Of a DNA stretch of 64,000 bases, positions 10,188 through 20,264 are shown piece by piece. The translations under genes were made by a program, and so were the position numbers. The stretch comes from Conchocele bisecta. Lineage: Eukaryota > Mollusca > Bivalvia > Lucinida > Thyasiridae. Under the pieces are notes generated by a model, which ran no database searches, was not told the origin of the DNA, and saw only the letters and a program-made list of their open reading frames with translations. The stretch spans positions 84,660,947 through 84,724,946 of the forward strand of contig CM055265.1 in the NCBI GenBank assembly GCA_029237695.1, read 5' to 3'. Within the stretch, counting starts at the first letter, position 1; each line of letters opens with the position of its first letter.

Positions 10188-10927
10188 CAAGGAAGATTGG
10201 ATTTTTTATTCAAAAATGTTATAGTCATCGGCCATGTATAAGGTTGATTATCATAGAGCTGCATCTAAATGCGATTAGGCGCGGCAGCCGCGCGTCGGGG
10301 ACATACAACAGTTCCGCGATGGATTGGATATGTCTAGTTCGCGGTCCTTCGGGCGGAACTACGCTTCTGGTTTGTGCAATATCGGCTCTGTCTGTAGCAA
10401 CAAATATATTAAATGTTGACTTTTGTGATACACACGTTCCATCGCCTAAAGGTCGCGTCAGCCACTGTCGGTTTTTGTTCTACATAATTATATTGTCTTG
10501 GCTTCATAACGATAAAGCAAACGCGTTGTTTGACGTGTGGGATGCGCCATTGTTTCAATATCAATATCATTAATTGAAACGCCCTCTGGCGGGATGCTCG
10601 CATATCCAATCGGGAAGATTACATTAACGTCCACTGTAGTTGATGTTTGTGGTTTCTACGTATCAAACAAACGATTCCATCTGATAATTCGGAATTCTGC
10701 ACATATACCAGTCTCGCCATGGGACGTATTCGTTTCGTCCTGGGACTTGGTAAAACTAATATGGCGGCAGTCATCGGCAAATCACATAAAGATATGACCA
10801 ACACATGTCTGCCGAACTAAAACTATGGTAAGTCAATAATTGAATTAGGAAAACTGTCATAAATGTGTTATTCCAATCAAACTACATACTACATACTACA
10901 TGCACGAACGTTGTTCTCATCTCATAT
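10188..10927. other. No recognisable gene
   Basis: Locally GC-richer near 10270-10370. A 163-codon ORF spans part of this stretch, but it starts inside the family N hairpin and has no recognisable motif. Confidence 0.4.
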
Positions 10928-10990
10928 ACAGGGGCGGATCTGGAGGGGGTGGGTGGGGGGGGGGCTGTCAGCCCCCCCCCCCCCACACGT
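10928..10990. repeat. G-run followed by C-run
   Basis: A GGGGCGGATCTGGAGGGGG stretch runs into about 11 G. After CTGTCA it continues into about 14 C, giving a self-complementary homopolymer pair. Possible G-quadruplex or hairpin. Assembly length is unreliable here. Confidence 0.8.
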
Positions 10991-11304
10991 TCGGCCACGG
11001 AGTTTACATAGATCACAGTTTACCACCAGCTGGAGACTGCAAGTTATTGTGCAATTTAATAAATCATGTAATAACTCTTTTGAGACTGCACATTGATGAC
11101 TAGTATTTGAGCTACACTGAGTCAAAACATAATACTATAACATGTAGTTGTTTACAGTCATTTGTATATTACAGATGGTTCCAAATATGTTTCAGAAGGC
11201 ACTCCGATGTCTAAATTGACTTTGATATTCATATTAAAAGCCAATGTAGACATAGTTCTAGTGTCATCTTGTCATTGATATTTGCTGGGTGAATGTAGAA
11301 AGCA

Positions 11305-11404
11305 TATACTCAATAAATGTAAATCCATCAATTGAAATTTCCAGACGATCCCAAATTTGCCCTTACGAACATTTTAGTCGTACGAAGTTTAGTGAAATGG
11401 GCCC
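11305..11404. mobile_element. Family H foldback, right half (copy 1)
   Basis: CTCAATAAATGTAAATCCAT through CGTACGAAGTTTAGTGAAAT and GGGCCCC matches the right half of the full copies at 33.1, 34.7 and 63.7 kb. Confidence 0.8.
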
Positions 11405-11597
11405 CAGATAGGAATGTCCGGGTCACAACTATTTTCTCTGACTTTCCGATGGTCGAACGGCGTCAAGCGATGCTACCGAATGACGTCATTGTAATGACGT
11501 AAAGCACACAAGTCAGGCATTGGCCTGATAGGAATATCCGCGTTACAACGGATTGAAAACTGACGTCTCATTGGCCGAACGCTGTCACGTGACGTTG
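11405..11597. repeat. Diverged direct repeat of about 65 bp
   Basis: GATAGGAATGTCCGGGTCAC...GGTCGAACGGCGTCA at 11408 recurs as GATAGGAATATCCGCGTTAC...GGCCGAACGCTGTCA at 11529. The two are about 120 bp apart. Confidence 0.6.
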
Positions 11598-11693
11598 CCA
11601 GTCTTTTTATATCAAGTTTATCAGGTTCGGTGAGCCTCGGAATTCCTACACGTTTCGTAACCTTGTCTGATAAACTTGATATAAAAAGACTGG
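11598..11693. repeat. Hairpin with 27-bp arms
   Basis: CCAGTCTTTTTATATCAAGT...TTATCAG and its complement lie 42 bp apart. Confidence 0.85.
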
Positions 11694-12235
11694 TGTTACC
11701 TGGATGCCGAGATACACTCTGGATATCACACCAACATTCTCGTAAACGTTATTACAACACACAGAAAGAGCGTCAATCTCTTGTGAACAAACCTATACTG
11801 ACGGAATATGGGAGAAACCCGTGTTATACCTCTGTGCATAGACCACGGCGCATGCTCGACATGACGTTACACAAGTATTTGGCACCAAGAACATGGAACT
11901 TCCACGTAGAACGTGACACCAACGGAATGAGTGTCGACAACGACATGTCTTTCGCAGTGTTAGCTAGATTGCTATCAAGCTGGGTGTTATATACAATTAA
12001 TTCTGTGGGATGTGGTATGCTAGACAGGTGCTGCAATCACGGTGTGCAACTTTGGACCCTGGTAAAGTGGAGTTGAACGTGCGAATTTATAATAAGAAAC
12101 ATTAGCAGTTAAAATGGATTGTTATTCGTAAGAACACTACTACGGTATAAATGTCCATTCCGTTGCATAACAATCGAGACTGAAGTACAGCGCATTGTAT
12201 TGCGTCCATGCATCGTGCTGTTGATTGCATACACG
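11694..12235. other. No recognised gene; chance-looking ORF
   Basis: An open frame (11630-12076) crosses the hairpin at its 5' end. The translation shows no motif that I recognise. Confidence 0.35.
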
Positions 12236-12700
12236 AGGCGTGGGATCACGTGTTTCCGAACGGCGTGACGTCATGTTATTTTCGATGTGTTTACGGTAGA
12301 TTTCCTTTAATATCTTTCTAATGAAATGGCATATTTTTATGAAATATACCGCAGCAAATGCGGTACACGTTGCCCTATATTGTATAGGCGGCTTTAATAC
12401 TAGTATTATAATTATGTCGTTTTGACGAAGAATCGGTGACCGTAAATGTAAATAGAAACTAGAGCACGAGAATGTAAGAAATAAACGGTACTCGATTCTT
12501 TGTGAAGGTTATAGGTTATTGTAAATAACTTTCAGAGCACCCATAAAACACATATGCCATCGTATTTGGTGCGCTACATATCATCAAAATCCGTCAATTT
12601 GTTAGGGAGATTAAAAAAACAACAATCTGCTGTAAACATTACGTCACAGATTACGTCACGTCGGAAAATCGGGTTCGGAAACCACGTGATCCCACACCTT
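12236..12700. mobile_element. Family V foldback (copy 1)
   Basis: AGGCGTGGGATCACGTGTTT and inverted AACCACGTGATCCCACACCT bound about 465 bp. Subterminal TGACGTCATG and ATTACGTCAC are also inverted. Related ends occur at 35.27 and 37.9 kb. Confidence 0.75.
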
Positions 12701-12803
12701 GATACAGTTGACTTTGAATTTCCTCCCTCTTGAGGTCCTATATTCCTATAAAGATGACCTATCAGTTGAATACATTTATGCCATGCTTCGTCAATGGACT
12801 CTA

Positions 12804-13348
12804 TAGTCTGTTTCACGAAACCTGCCCAAATTTTACGGCTATATAAACAATGCAAAAACAATATTTTTTTCGATAATATTAAATTAAAGCAAAATTTAAG
12901 AATGAGCTTTCTTTTTATTTCGTGAAATTTGGTCAAATATTGGTTTAATTACGAAAAATTGATTTCTTTATGGGAATTTAACATGGGGGGAAAACAGGTA
13001 GAGGACTTGTGGGAGGAGTCAAAAAACTATTTGTTTTGGAAATTGACTCCGAAACCTAGTTAGATAGCTTGGAAATGATCTAACTAAGAAAACAAAAGGT
13101 AAATTTTAAAAATCGGTCCAGTATTTCTGAAATTCTAAAAAATTTCCCCATGTTAAATCCCCATAGACATCTTCACTCTATGGGGATTTAATATGGGGAA
13201 ATTTTGTTTTCGCAATAAAATCAATATTTCACGAAATAAAAAGAAGGCTCATTCTTAAATTTTCCATTAATTTAATACTATCGAAAAAATATTGTTTTTG
13301 AATTGTTTATATGGCCGTAATATTTGGGCAGCTTTCGTGAAACAGACA
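12804..13348. mobile_element. Family A foldback (copy 3, full length)
   Basis: TAGTCTGTTTCACGAAACCT and inverted GCTTTCGTGAAACAGACA form the ends. The off-centre inner hairpin (CCATGTTAAATCCCCATAG / complement) is present at about 13146-13200. No ORF of interest. Confidence 0.9.
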
Positions 13349-13387
13349 CAAGCACCAATGAAACAGGAGGAGATAATCTCCAAGGAA

Positions 13388-13455
13388 TTCCCAGAGCGAG
13401 AGTTGAACCCGCGACCCTTCGGTTAAATGGTGAACACTATAGCACGTCGCTATAA
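13388..13455 (-). repeat. tRNA-like sequence, probable tRNA-derived SINE remnant
   Basis: Read on the minus strand it contains GGTCGCGGGTTCAACTCTCG, close to the internal B box of RNA polymerase III promoters. Upstream, TAGTGTTCACCATTTAACCG sits at tRNA D-arm and anticodon-arm positions. The acceptor stem does not pair well, so it is not a convincing functional tRNA gene. Confidence 0.45.
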
Positions 13456-13538
13456 ACGTATGTACACAGTACAACTACATTAGGCGTAAACAAAAATTGT
13501 TTGTTTCCACTAACCCGACCGACCCTATTTTGTCCGAA

Positions 13539-13638
13539 TTCTCATGTGCTGTCAAAACCAAGTTTTTGTCGAGAAATATTGAAAATAAAACATTTCTAGC
13601 AGACGACAACATTTAATTCAACGTAGTAAGGGTATAAC
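13539..13638. mobile_element. Family K right half
   Basis: TTCTCATGTGCTGTCAAAAC, CAGACGACAACATTTAATTC and GTAAGGGTATAA match the right half of the copies at 8.9 and 25.6 kb. Confidence 0.7.
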
Positions 13639-14025
13639 ATCATATCCAGTACAAAAAGTGTGTCGTGAATGGAAAAGAAAATTCGAGAAAAAAAAAAGTT
13701 TCGCCTACCTACCTATCCTATTTTTTTCCAGGTGTTAGCGGAAAAAAACAATTTGTTTTTGTTGGCCTTATCATATATTTTACATGAACAAACATGTATG
13801 TCTTTTCAGTTTGTGTTATTGTTTAGGCCATAAAAAAATACTTTTGTTCTCAGAGATAGCCGCTTCTGCATAATCCCTACGCGTCGAGTATTTTATCGTC
13901 GTGGAGAAATAAAAGTGTACTATAAATTCGCAACATGATCAATAAAAAAAACAATACCATGCAAAAATGTGTTCAAAGCAATCATGTCACGTCTAAAGTA
14001 ACGTTATAGAACATGCAACTGTAGT
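13639..14025. other. No recognisable feature
   Basis: Very AT-rich with A and T runs. No coding signal. Confidence 0.4.
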
Positions 14026-14126
14026 TTTGTTTGATATGTTCGTCTCTGATTTTTTTCAAGTTGCCAGATGCATACATGCATCTGGCAACTTGAAAAAAAA
14101 TCAGAGACGAACATTTGAAACAAAAA
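14026..14126. repeat. Near-perfect hairpin with ATGCAT centre
   Basis: Arms GTTCGTCTCTGATTTTTTTC...AAGTTGCCAGATGCAT and complement meet at CATACATGC with almost no loop. Outer complementarity weakly continues through TTGTTTGATA. Confidence 0.85.
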
Positions 14127-14315
14127 CTTACAAAATATATTAAAGAAATCCGCCCTTCCGCTTCACATTCCGCAAAACCCCGTGTATGAGCACCAAAGTA
14201 CTTATGCTGTATTGCCTTAATATGCCACTTCGCATTTGTTTCATTCAACGTCTTTGGTGCATACATGTATCGTAGTCTGTGGAAATAGTGAGACAATTCT
14301 TGCCACGGCAGAAAC

Positions 14316-14920
14316 TACGGAGCCCCGCAGGCGACGTAGAATTCCCACGAATTAACAATTCGTTCGATTAACAATTCGTTCCCACGAAATAACAATTCGT
14401 CCCCTCAAGTTAACAATTCGTTCTCACGAATTAACAAATCGTTCCCACGAATTAACAATTCGTTTCCTCAATTTAACAATTCGTTCCCACGAAATAACAA
14501 TTCGTTCCCACCACGAAATAACAATTCGTTCCCTCAATTTAACAATTCGTTCTCACGAATTAACAATTCGTTCCCTCAATTTAACAATTCGTTCCCACGA
14601 AATAACAATTCGTTCCCACGATATAACAATTGTTATTTCGTGGGAACAGAATTGTTATATCGTGGGAACTAATTGTTAATACAAGGGAACTAATTGTTAA
14701 ATTGAGGGAACGAATTGTTATTTCTTGGAAAAGAATTGTCAATTCGAGGGAACGAATTGTTATTTCGTGGGAACGAATTGTTAATTCGAGAGAACGAATT
14801 GTTATTTCATGGGCACGAATTGTTAATTCGTGGGAACGAATTGTTATATCGGGGGAACGAATTGTTAATTATGGGAACGAATTAATAAAACAAGTCCATG
14901 TCCCCTGCGGGGCTTCGTAT
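14316..14920. mobile_element. Family L foldback array (L1): inverted arrays of 21-bp units
   Basis: Outer inverted ends TACGGAGCCCCGCAG / CTGCGGGGCTTCGTA. The left arm holds about 13 units of AACAATTCGTTCCCACGAAT type. The right arm holds about 12 units in reverse orientation. Units share a constant AACAATTCGTTCC and end in one of a few variants: CACGAAAT, CTCAATTT, CACGAATT, CACGATAT or CTCGAATT. The order of variants is not mirrored between arms. Because 21 bp is seven codons, the arrays stay open in several frames and produce spurious repetitive ORFs. Confidence 0.9.
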
Positions 14921-15124
14921 GTGTCTGAGCCCACGTGAAACTGAAATGTTATAATTAAGTTATATCAACAAATCGTTCACTAATGCCTGGATGGCCATCA
15001 TGTCACGTGCAGATCACGTGCTGGTCACGTGCGTCTGTAATCAACAGAATCGGTGGCATTTACTGGGAAACGGAGCATGTGAAATAAATGTCCATTTCAA
15101 GTCTGATTACTGCATTAATCAACT

Positions 15125-15195
15125 ACTGTGAAACCTCGCTAAACCGGACACCCTGGGAGGTCCCCAGGGTGTCCTGCTTAGAGAGGTTTCATTGT
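15125..15195. mobile_element. Family D hairpin
   Basis: CTGTGAAACCTCGCTAAACC / GGTGTCCTGCTTAGAGAGG with a CCTGGGAGGTCCCCAGG centre. Followed by TGTAAATCAGGCATTTGAT, the family spacer start. Confidence 0.8.
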
Positions 15196-15324
15196 AAATC
15201 AGGCATTTGATAATTCTGAGTAGTTGTGTGCTATGTACCACGAATAGACATTAGCACCTGATATACCTTTACGGGTATGAATAGTGTTTGACATTTAATT
15301 TTTGTTATTTGTCAATAATATAAA

Positions 15325-15597
15325 GAAGCATGGAGGGGACATGTGTGTTTTTTTTATTTATCTCGTGGCCACGAGATAAATAAAAAAAACACACCTAAAG
15401 ATCTCGTGGCCACGACATAATTCAGTTGTGTTTTTTTTTATTTATCTCGTGGCCACGACTTATTATGTCGTGGCCACGAGATAAAAAAAAACACACCTGA
15501 ATTATGTCGTGGCCACGAGAACTTTAGGTGTATTTTTTTTTATTTATCTCGTGGCCACGAGATAAATAAAAAATCACACATGTCCCCTCCATGCTTC
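15325..15597. mobile_element. Family O foldback with six TCGTGGCCACGA palindromes
   Basis: Outer ends GAAGCATGGAGGGGACATGT and complement. The interior alternates poly-T and poly-A tracts with six copies of the 12-bp palindrome TCGTGGCCACGA (at about 15362, 15402, 15446, 15467, 15506 and 15548). The whole 273-bp unit can fold into several alternative hairpins. Confidence 0.9.
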
Positions 15598-15605
15598 CGT
15601 AATAA

Positions 15606-15662
15606 TAGTATATGTTGTGACCACTCATTTGAAACAGTTCAAATGGTGGTCGCGACATACTT
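15606..15662. mobile_element. Family C hairpin (copy 3, internal deletion)
   Basis: AGTATATGTTGTGACCACTC and CAAATGGTGGTCGCGACATA. The CGTCTCGCCGAGACG centre is lost. Confidence 0.75.
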
Positions 15663-15738
15663 CTGAGCTCATAGAAGGAAAATTACATAATGGTATATCC
15701 GCTGCATGAAACGGGTTAACCCATTATCGTGCCTATCT

Positions 15739-15966
15739 GTGGTGGCGACTGGAGAAATGGGGCTTGTGTGATTTGTTGCCAGTGTAGCTCCTGATCAAAT
15801 AGCGCACTCTTGTAACTCGAAAACGATTTGCATTGCATGTGAGAAACGTGTTTCGTTGATGGAATGGCGCACAGTGTAGATTCTGATCAGACTGTGCTGA
15901 TGCAGAGGCTGATCTGGATCTGCACTGGTTGTAAGAATCCACAAACCCCATTTCTCCAGTTTCGTA
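15739..15966. mobile_element. Family E (copy 4, nearly full)
   Basis: GTGGCGACTGGAGAAATGGG at left and CCCCATTTCTCCAGTTTCG at right are the inverted ends. The interior has CTCCTGATCAAATAGCGCAC and GATCAGACTGTGCTGATGC. Confidence 0.85.
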
Positions 15967-16429
15967 ACTAAGACTATGTGCAAGTTTTCATAAAAAATAT
16001 TTACAGAAATTGTGCTATATTCTGCAAAGCTATGTCGGAAATTGACGCAATTGTCCTAGAAAATACGGAATTCTTCACATTTCGTAAAATTCCGACGTCA
16101 TTTACTGAAACTGTCGTATTTTGTTTTTCATGAGATATCGCACATCTTCGTAGGAACAAACTCACATGGCTTGCCTCATTTCTGCCATGCTCTCCTCCAA
16201 TGGTACGAACATGTAAGCGAACATCGCGGCCGGATTTTCGAAGCCACTCATTGCGTGTCATTGTTGTATGGGCACAGCCAACGATGCCTTTGCTGCTAGA
16301 CCAGCTCTCCGTGTTACCAGAACCCTATGGTGAATGGGGAAATGGTGTGCCATGATCAAGGCTAGACCATTAATACATCACTCTCACCTTGGATGTAAAC
16401 TGAGAATATTCTGCAAAGACGACCATGAT
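15967..16429. other. No recognisable feature
   Basis: No coding or repeat signal supported. Confidence 0.4.
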
Positions 16430-16528
16430 GGTAACCCGTATTTTCTGTCTGTAACGCAGGTTGCTGCGTTACAGACAGAAACTACGGGTTACCACGACCT
16501 GCGTTACAGTCAGAAATAACGGGTTACC
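16430..16528. mobile_element. Family S three-arm foldback (copy 1)
   Basis: Arm GGTAACCCGTATTTTCTGTC...ACGCAG (16430-16459) and its complement (16464-16493) form a tight hairpin. A third arm identical in sense to the second (CCTGCGTTACAGTCAGAAAT) follows at 16498-16528. A relative lies at 35.1 kb. Confidence 0.85.
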
Positions 16529-16608
16529 AAGATGACTGCCGATCTCCTCCGTCCCCTGTTCAGCACGCCAACTAAAAGAATGAAAACATTGGTATAAACG
16601 TATTGTAT

Positions 16609-17837
16609 TAAAGGTACATGCCCACGCAGTAGGCACAAAATGTTCTTTATAGGAATTAAATAAGTGTATAATTATGTCACTATTCCACCAGTTCTAAAAA
16701 TTACGAGTGCCCGCTATACAAATATAATCATTTATTAATTATCAATTTACTGTCTCATGTCTCATGTCCATGTCTCCTACCATTAACATAAAGAATCAGT
16801 ACAACATTTGTGTTAGCTTGATTATAGAAATCAAGCGAACCGATCTTGAGAAACGTAAGCCAGTAAACTGTCTTGTGTATCTACACTGATCTGCCGTTTA
16901 ATTCATGTTTCCCGTACCATGCCACAAAGGTGTAATACATTTCTCCCAACAAACTCGCTCAAACACACAATCTCACCCTCACCCATAATCCATTACTTGC
17001 GAGAGACGTCTATGAGAACTTGGTACGTGCTCAGATAGTTGTATTTAATTGCATGCTTATCGACCAGTATTGAGTATATACCAGCTTTGTCAACCACTAT
17101 CATACATACATATTCTTATCAAATCGGTTGTTCACCATATTTATATGTATTCATGCCGTCCGTCTTGTTGTTGTTGACAATACAAGATATGCTTGTACAT
17201 GTACCTGTATGCACTCATGTACCACTGCGTGGTCTGAGATTTTGCGAAATAAAGAGTGTGTTCTGTTAGCGACGCGCGGCGGTAACAGTCTATTTTGATA
17301 ATGTGCGGGGACGACGACTTTCACATCACGGCTTGCGGTGCGCATGCGCAGTATACTACGCGCGCCAGTCGGCTTCCCATATGTCAACAAGTAAATCAAC
17401 ATGTCGAAACGTCCAGGACGGAAATTGTATGAAAAGGCGTCGGCCAAAAAAAGGCGAAATGTCTGAGTGACAGGCAGTACAGAGAGAGAGAGAGAGTGGT
17501 TAATATTGGCGACCAGATCACCAAATGGAAAGAGTTACGTGAAGATTTAGATTTGGACTCGAACAGAGATTTTTCTTCTCAACTTTCGATACTTCACTGC
17601 GCATGTCAAAGATGTGATATGATTGACAGTGTCACGTGACGCGTGTTGGTAAAAATAGCACGAGGTCGGAAAATACCCTTTCTGGTCGCGGCATATAAAA
17701 TGCGATTTAACACCCATTAACACGCGCCGTAATTAAAAATAACTCGTTAGTGGGTAGACAAATGGCTCATATAAGGGATGACAGAAAATTAAAAGTAGTA
17801 GTACAGTGTAACCTGCTGCGTGGGCATGTACCTTTAA
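16609..17837. mobile_element. Family J element (copy 1, 1.23 kb) with captured coding fragment
   Basis: Inverted ends TTAAAGGTACATGCCCACGC and GCGTGGGCATGTACCTTTAA. Subterminal TATAGGAATTAAATAAGTG and GAGTGCCCGCTA are shared with the 0.5-kb copy at 27.5 kb. This copy is longer because it contains extra GC-richer sequence (about 17260-17700) that includes a protein-like fragment. No transposase. Confidence 0.8.
17401..17639 (+). pseudogene. Captured, frameshifted coding fragment
   Basis: One frame starts with ATG at 17401 and gives a lysine/arginine-rich N-terminus (MSKRPGRKLYEKASAKKRR). It stops at 17464-17466. The +2 frame takes over at 17463 and runs to TGA at 17637-17639. That second frame includes the segment VNIGDQITKWKELREDLDL followed by cysteines in CACQRC. 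I recall similar basic-tail plus 'IGxxxxxWxxLKxxLGL' N-terminal segments in predicted invertebrate and fish nuclear proteins with zinc fingers. That resemblance is recall, not a search. Lying inside an element with inverted ends, it looks like host-gene sequence carried by a non-autonomous transposon. An (AG)n run of about 18 bp sits just after the frame change and may be the mutational cause. Confidence 0.5.
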
Positions 17838-18275
17838 ATAGTAATTACATAATTTTCGGTATACAAGCAGTGTAAAGAGGATTGGAACGAAATATTGCTA
17901 TCTTATAGAGTTCCTCTCCTTGAACAAGGTAATTAGGGTCCCAGGCAGACATAACTCTTGCAAATCTAAAAAAAGCGCAATGATCTCACATGTCAGCATG
18001 AGGCCCATTCGATGCAATAATAGCAGATACAATTCAAGTGTGTATTATGTTTACGGATTTTTGGTAATAATATAGAAAAAGGGGTTTGAGCTAAATTATA
18101 GCTAAACAAATAAATAAAAACAACAGAACAAAAAATTACGAGGGTGAGAAAGATAACAACACCTAACTGAAACGATAGACAAAGAAAATGAACATAGAAA
18201 AGAATATAAAGATATTGTAAATATCTGCATTTTCTACATTGAATGACCAGCGGCGATGAAAGGAAGGAACCAATG
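17838..18275. other. No recognisable feature
   Basis: AT-rich. No supported gene or repeat. Confidence 0.4.
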
Positions 18276-18655
18276 AGCGATCTTAGCTAGTTATCTCCCT
18301 TTGAATTTATTTATATAAATTGGGTCCAAATTGTACAATTTAGGACCTTATTGCTTGTAAAAATGGCGAATGTCACATGATTTGTTGTGAAAAGTAGTCA
18401 AGATCATCCTACATATCTGTGCAATCTGATCTGGGACTACATTATTTGCCAGATTCATAATTTCCCACTTATTAATGTTATTGCCATCAGTGTAGACTCA
18501 GATCAGACTGCACAGATGAGCAGTCTGATCTGGGTCTACTCTGTTCGCAAAACTCAAGTTTTGTGCTATTCAGTTAAGGAATAAATGCTGAAATACAGCA
18601 TAGGACCGGATTTCTATAAATAGATTTGCAAAGGGAAATAACTAGCTACGATCCC
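18276..18655. mobile_element. Family Y foldback containing a family E core
   Basis: GCGATCTTAGCTAGTTATCT...CCCTTTG at left and CAAAGGGAAATAACTAGCTA...CGATC at right. Inner ATAAATTGGGTCC / GGACCGGATTTCTAT are also inverted. The family E core (18424-18570) sits near the middle. Confidence 0.75.
18424..18570. mobile_element. Family E core nested in Y (copy 5)
   Basis: CAGTGTAGACTCAGATCAGA, CTGCACAGATGAGCAGTCTG and ATCTGGGTCTACTCTGTTCG form the palindromic core. Confidence 0.7.
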
Positions 18656-18721
18656 CAATTGGCATTTGCACAACAGTCGGCCGGCAGACTGCGAACCAAC
18701 TCATTTGTCACACGTCGCACG

Positions 18722-18945
18722 TGTACTTTGCGGGAGTAATCATTTATTTTTCCGAAATGCATTATTTCATATAGAACTAACGACTGCATATATTTTATGA
18801 AGTATGTATAATTATTATACTGAATTTATTACATTATCACAGCCAAATGGCTGTGATGATATACTAATAAATTCAGTATAATACAAATTAATAAATTTAT
18901 CCTTTACATAGAAAATTTCTCCCACAAAGTGTACTTGACAAGATA
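18722..18945. mobile_element. Family G foldback (copy 1, ends degraded)
   Basis: Central hairpin TTATTATACTGAATTTATTA...CACAGCC / GGCTGTGATG. Flanking GGGAGTAATCATTTATTTTT and TTTCTCCCACAAAG match the full copies at 26.1, 46.2 and 59.0 kb. Confidence 0.8.
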
Positions 18946-18950
18946 AATAT

Positions 18951-19170
18951 ACAGCGAAACCTCTCAAAACCGGACACCATGGGACGGACGTCCCAGTGTG
19001 TCCGGCTTAGAGAGATTTCATTGTAAAGCAAGAATTTGATCATTCTGAGCCATAGTTGTGTGCTATGCGATCATGAACTGATATTATCACATGAGAAAAA
19101 TTACCAAGAAACTCATCAAAATAAGATCACATGTGTTTCTTGGTGTTCGGTTTAGATAGGTTCCCCTGTA
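18951..19170. mobile_element. Family D three-arm element (copy at 18.95 kb)
   Basis: Hairpin CAGCGAAACCTCTCAAAACC / GTGTCCGGCTTAGAGAGAT. The spacer has TTTGATCATTCTGAG and GTGTGCTATGCGATCATGA. Third arm is TTCGGTTTAGATAGGTTCCC. Confidence 0.8.
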
Positions 19171-19339
19171 CTTTGCAATGTTAGTGAAATCGGCTACAGT
19201 ACTGCAGCACATTGCAACGGACGTGGCGATGGACACTGTGGAACCACAAATGACAGGTTCGCCTCACTGCAAACGCAATGTCAGTAACATGCACCCAGGG
19301 AATAAGCATGAGCTGTTGTGATTACTGTGGTATGTAAAT

Positions 19340-19520
19340 TACACACACTGTTCATCTGCACAGTTTGATCAGGATCTGCACTGTTCGCCATTCTACCAAT
19401 GAAACATCCACCGATCGTGCTTCAGACAAGCATCATACATCGCTAACAGGCTAGAGGAGTGTGCTCTTTGATCACGAGCTACACTGGTCACAAATGTCAT
19501 AAGCCCCAGTCACAACCATA
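19340..19520. mobile_element. Family E (copy 6, rearranged)
   Basis: GCACAGTTTGATCAGGATCT, GACAAGCATCATACATCG, TTTGATCACGAGCTACACTG and CATAAGCCCCAGTCACAAC match the family in reverse. Confidence 0.7.
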
Positions 19521-19733
19521 AATATACAAGAAAATGTAACTCAAAGCTTGTATTTATAGAAATTTATTTTAATAACCAAATTTATGCTGAAGATTCACCT
19601 TTCTTTTCTAACAGAAATATAGCTACATGTATTTTCATAATTACATTTTCATTGTACAGTTTACACGTTATACATACTATGAAATAGGCACTGCCTATGA
19701 CGGGCGACGTTAGTGTATGAAAATGAAATTCTA

Positions 19734-19812
19734 AAGCATATGTTGTACCACTTATTCGAAACGTCTCGCCGAGACAGTCCAAATGAGTGATAATAACGTA
19801 TATGTATACTTT
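19734..19812. mobile_element. Family C foldback (copy 4)
   Basis: AGCATATGTTGTACCACTTA, ACGTCTCGCCGAGAC and CAAATGAGTGATAATAACG. Arms diverged. Confidence 0.75.
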
Positions 19813-20023
19813 CAATCAGAAATCAACAGATAAATAGTTATACGCAGTAACGATTTCTGACAAACTTATATATATATTTCTGGGACATCCCTATGCATAA
19901 CGTACAATTCCCACGGAGTAAAATCGGGACATGATGCCAGGACAACCATAGGTAATGCTAACTATGGGTCCTGTCTGAATAAATAGTGATTGTCTCCCAG
20001 AACAAATACTGTCATTACGTAAA

Positions 20024-20264
20024 TGTGGCTGTGACTGGAGAAATGTGACTTATAGTTTTCGCGATCAGTGTAGATCCAGATCAGCCTGTGCATACGCACA
20101 GTCTGATCAGAACCTGCACTGCTCGCTGTTCGCCATTCCACCAATGAAACACCCGTCATGCTTCTAACAAGCAAAACAGATAACTACCAGGGTACAGGAG
20201 TGTGATATTGGATCAGGAGCTACACTGGTTACAAATCCCATACTCCCCATTTCTCCAGTCACTC
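20024..20264. mobile_element. Family E (copy 7, full length)
   Basis: GTGGCTGTGACTGGAGAAAT at left and CCCCATTTCTCCAGTCAC at right. Palindromic core ATCAGCCTGTGCATACGCAC. Confidence 0.85.

Noticed and set aside
10082..10573. 163-codon ORF
   Set aside because: Starts inside the family N hairpin and shows no domain or codon pattern that I trust.
11630..12076. 148-codon ORF
   Set aside because: Begins in a hairpin arm; no recognisable motif. Left as unassigned rather than called a gene.
13388..13455. Functional tRNA gene
   Set aside because: The B box is good but the acceptor stem does not pair and the A box is poor.
14630..14938. Long ORF with a repeating seven-residue motif
   Set aside because: It is the 21-bp family L unit read in frame; the other strand and other loci give equally long repetitive ORFs.
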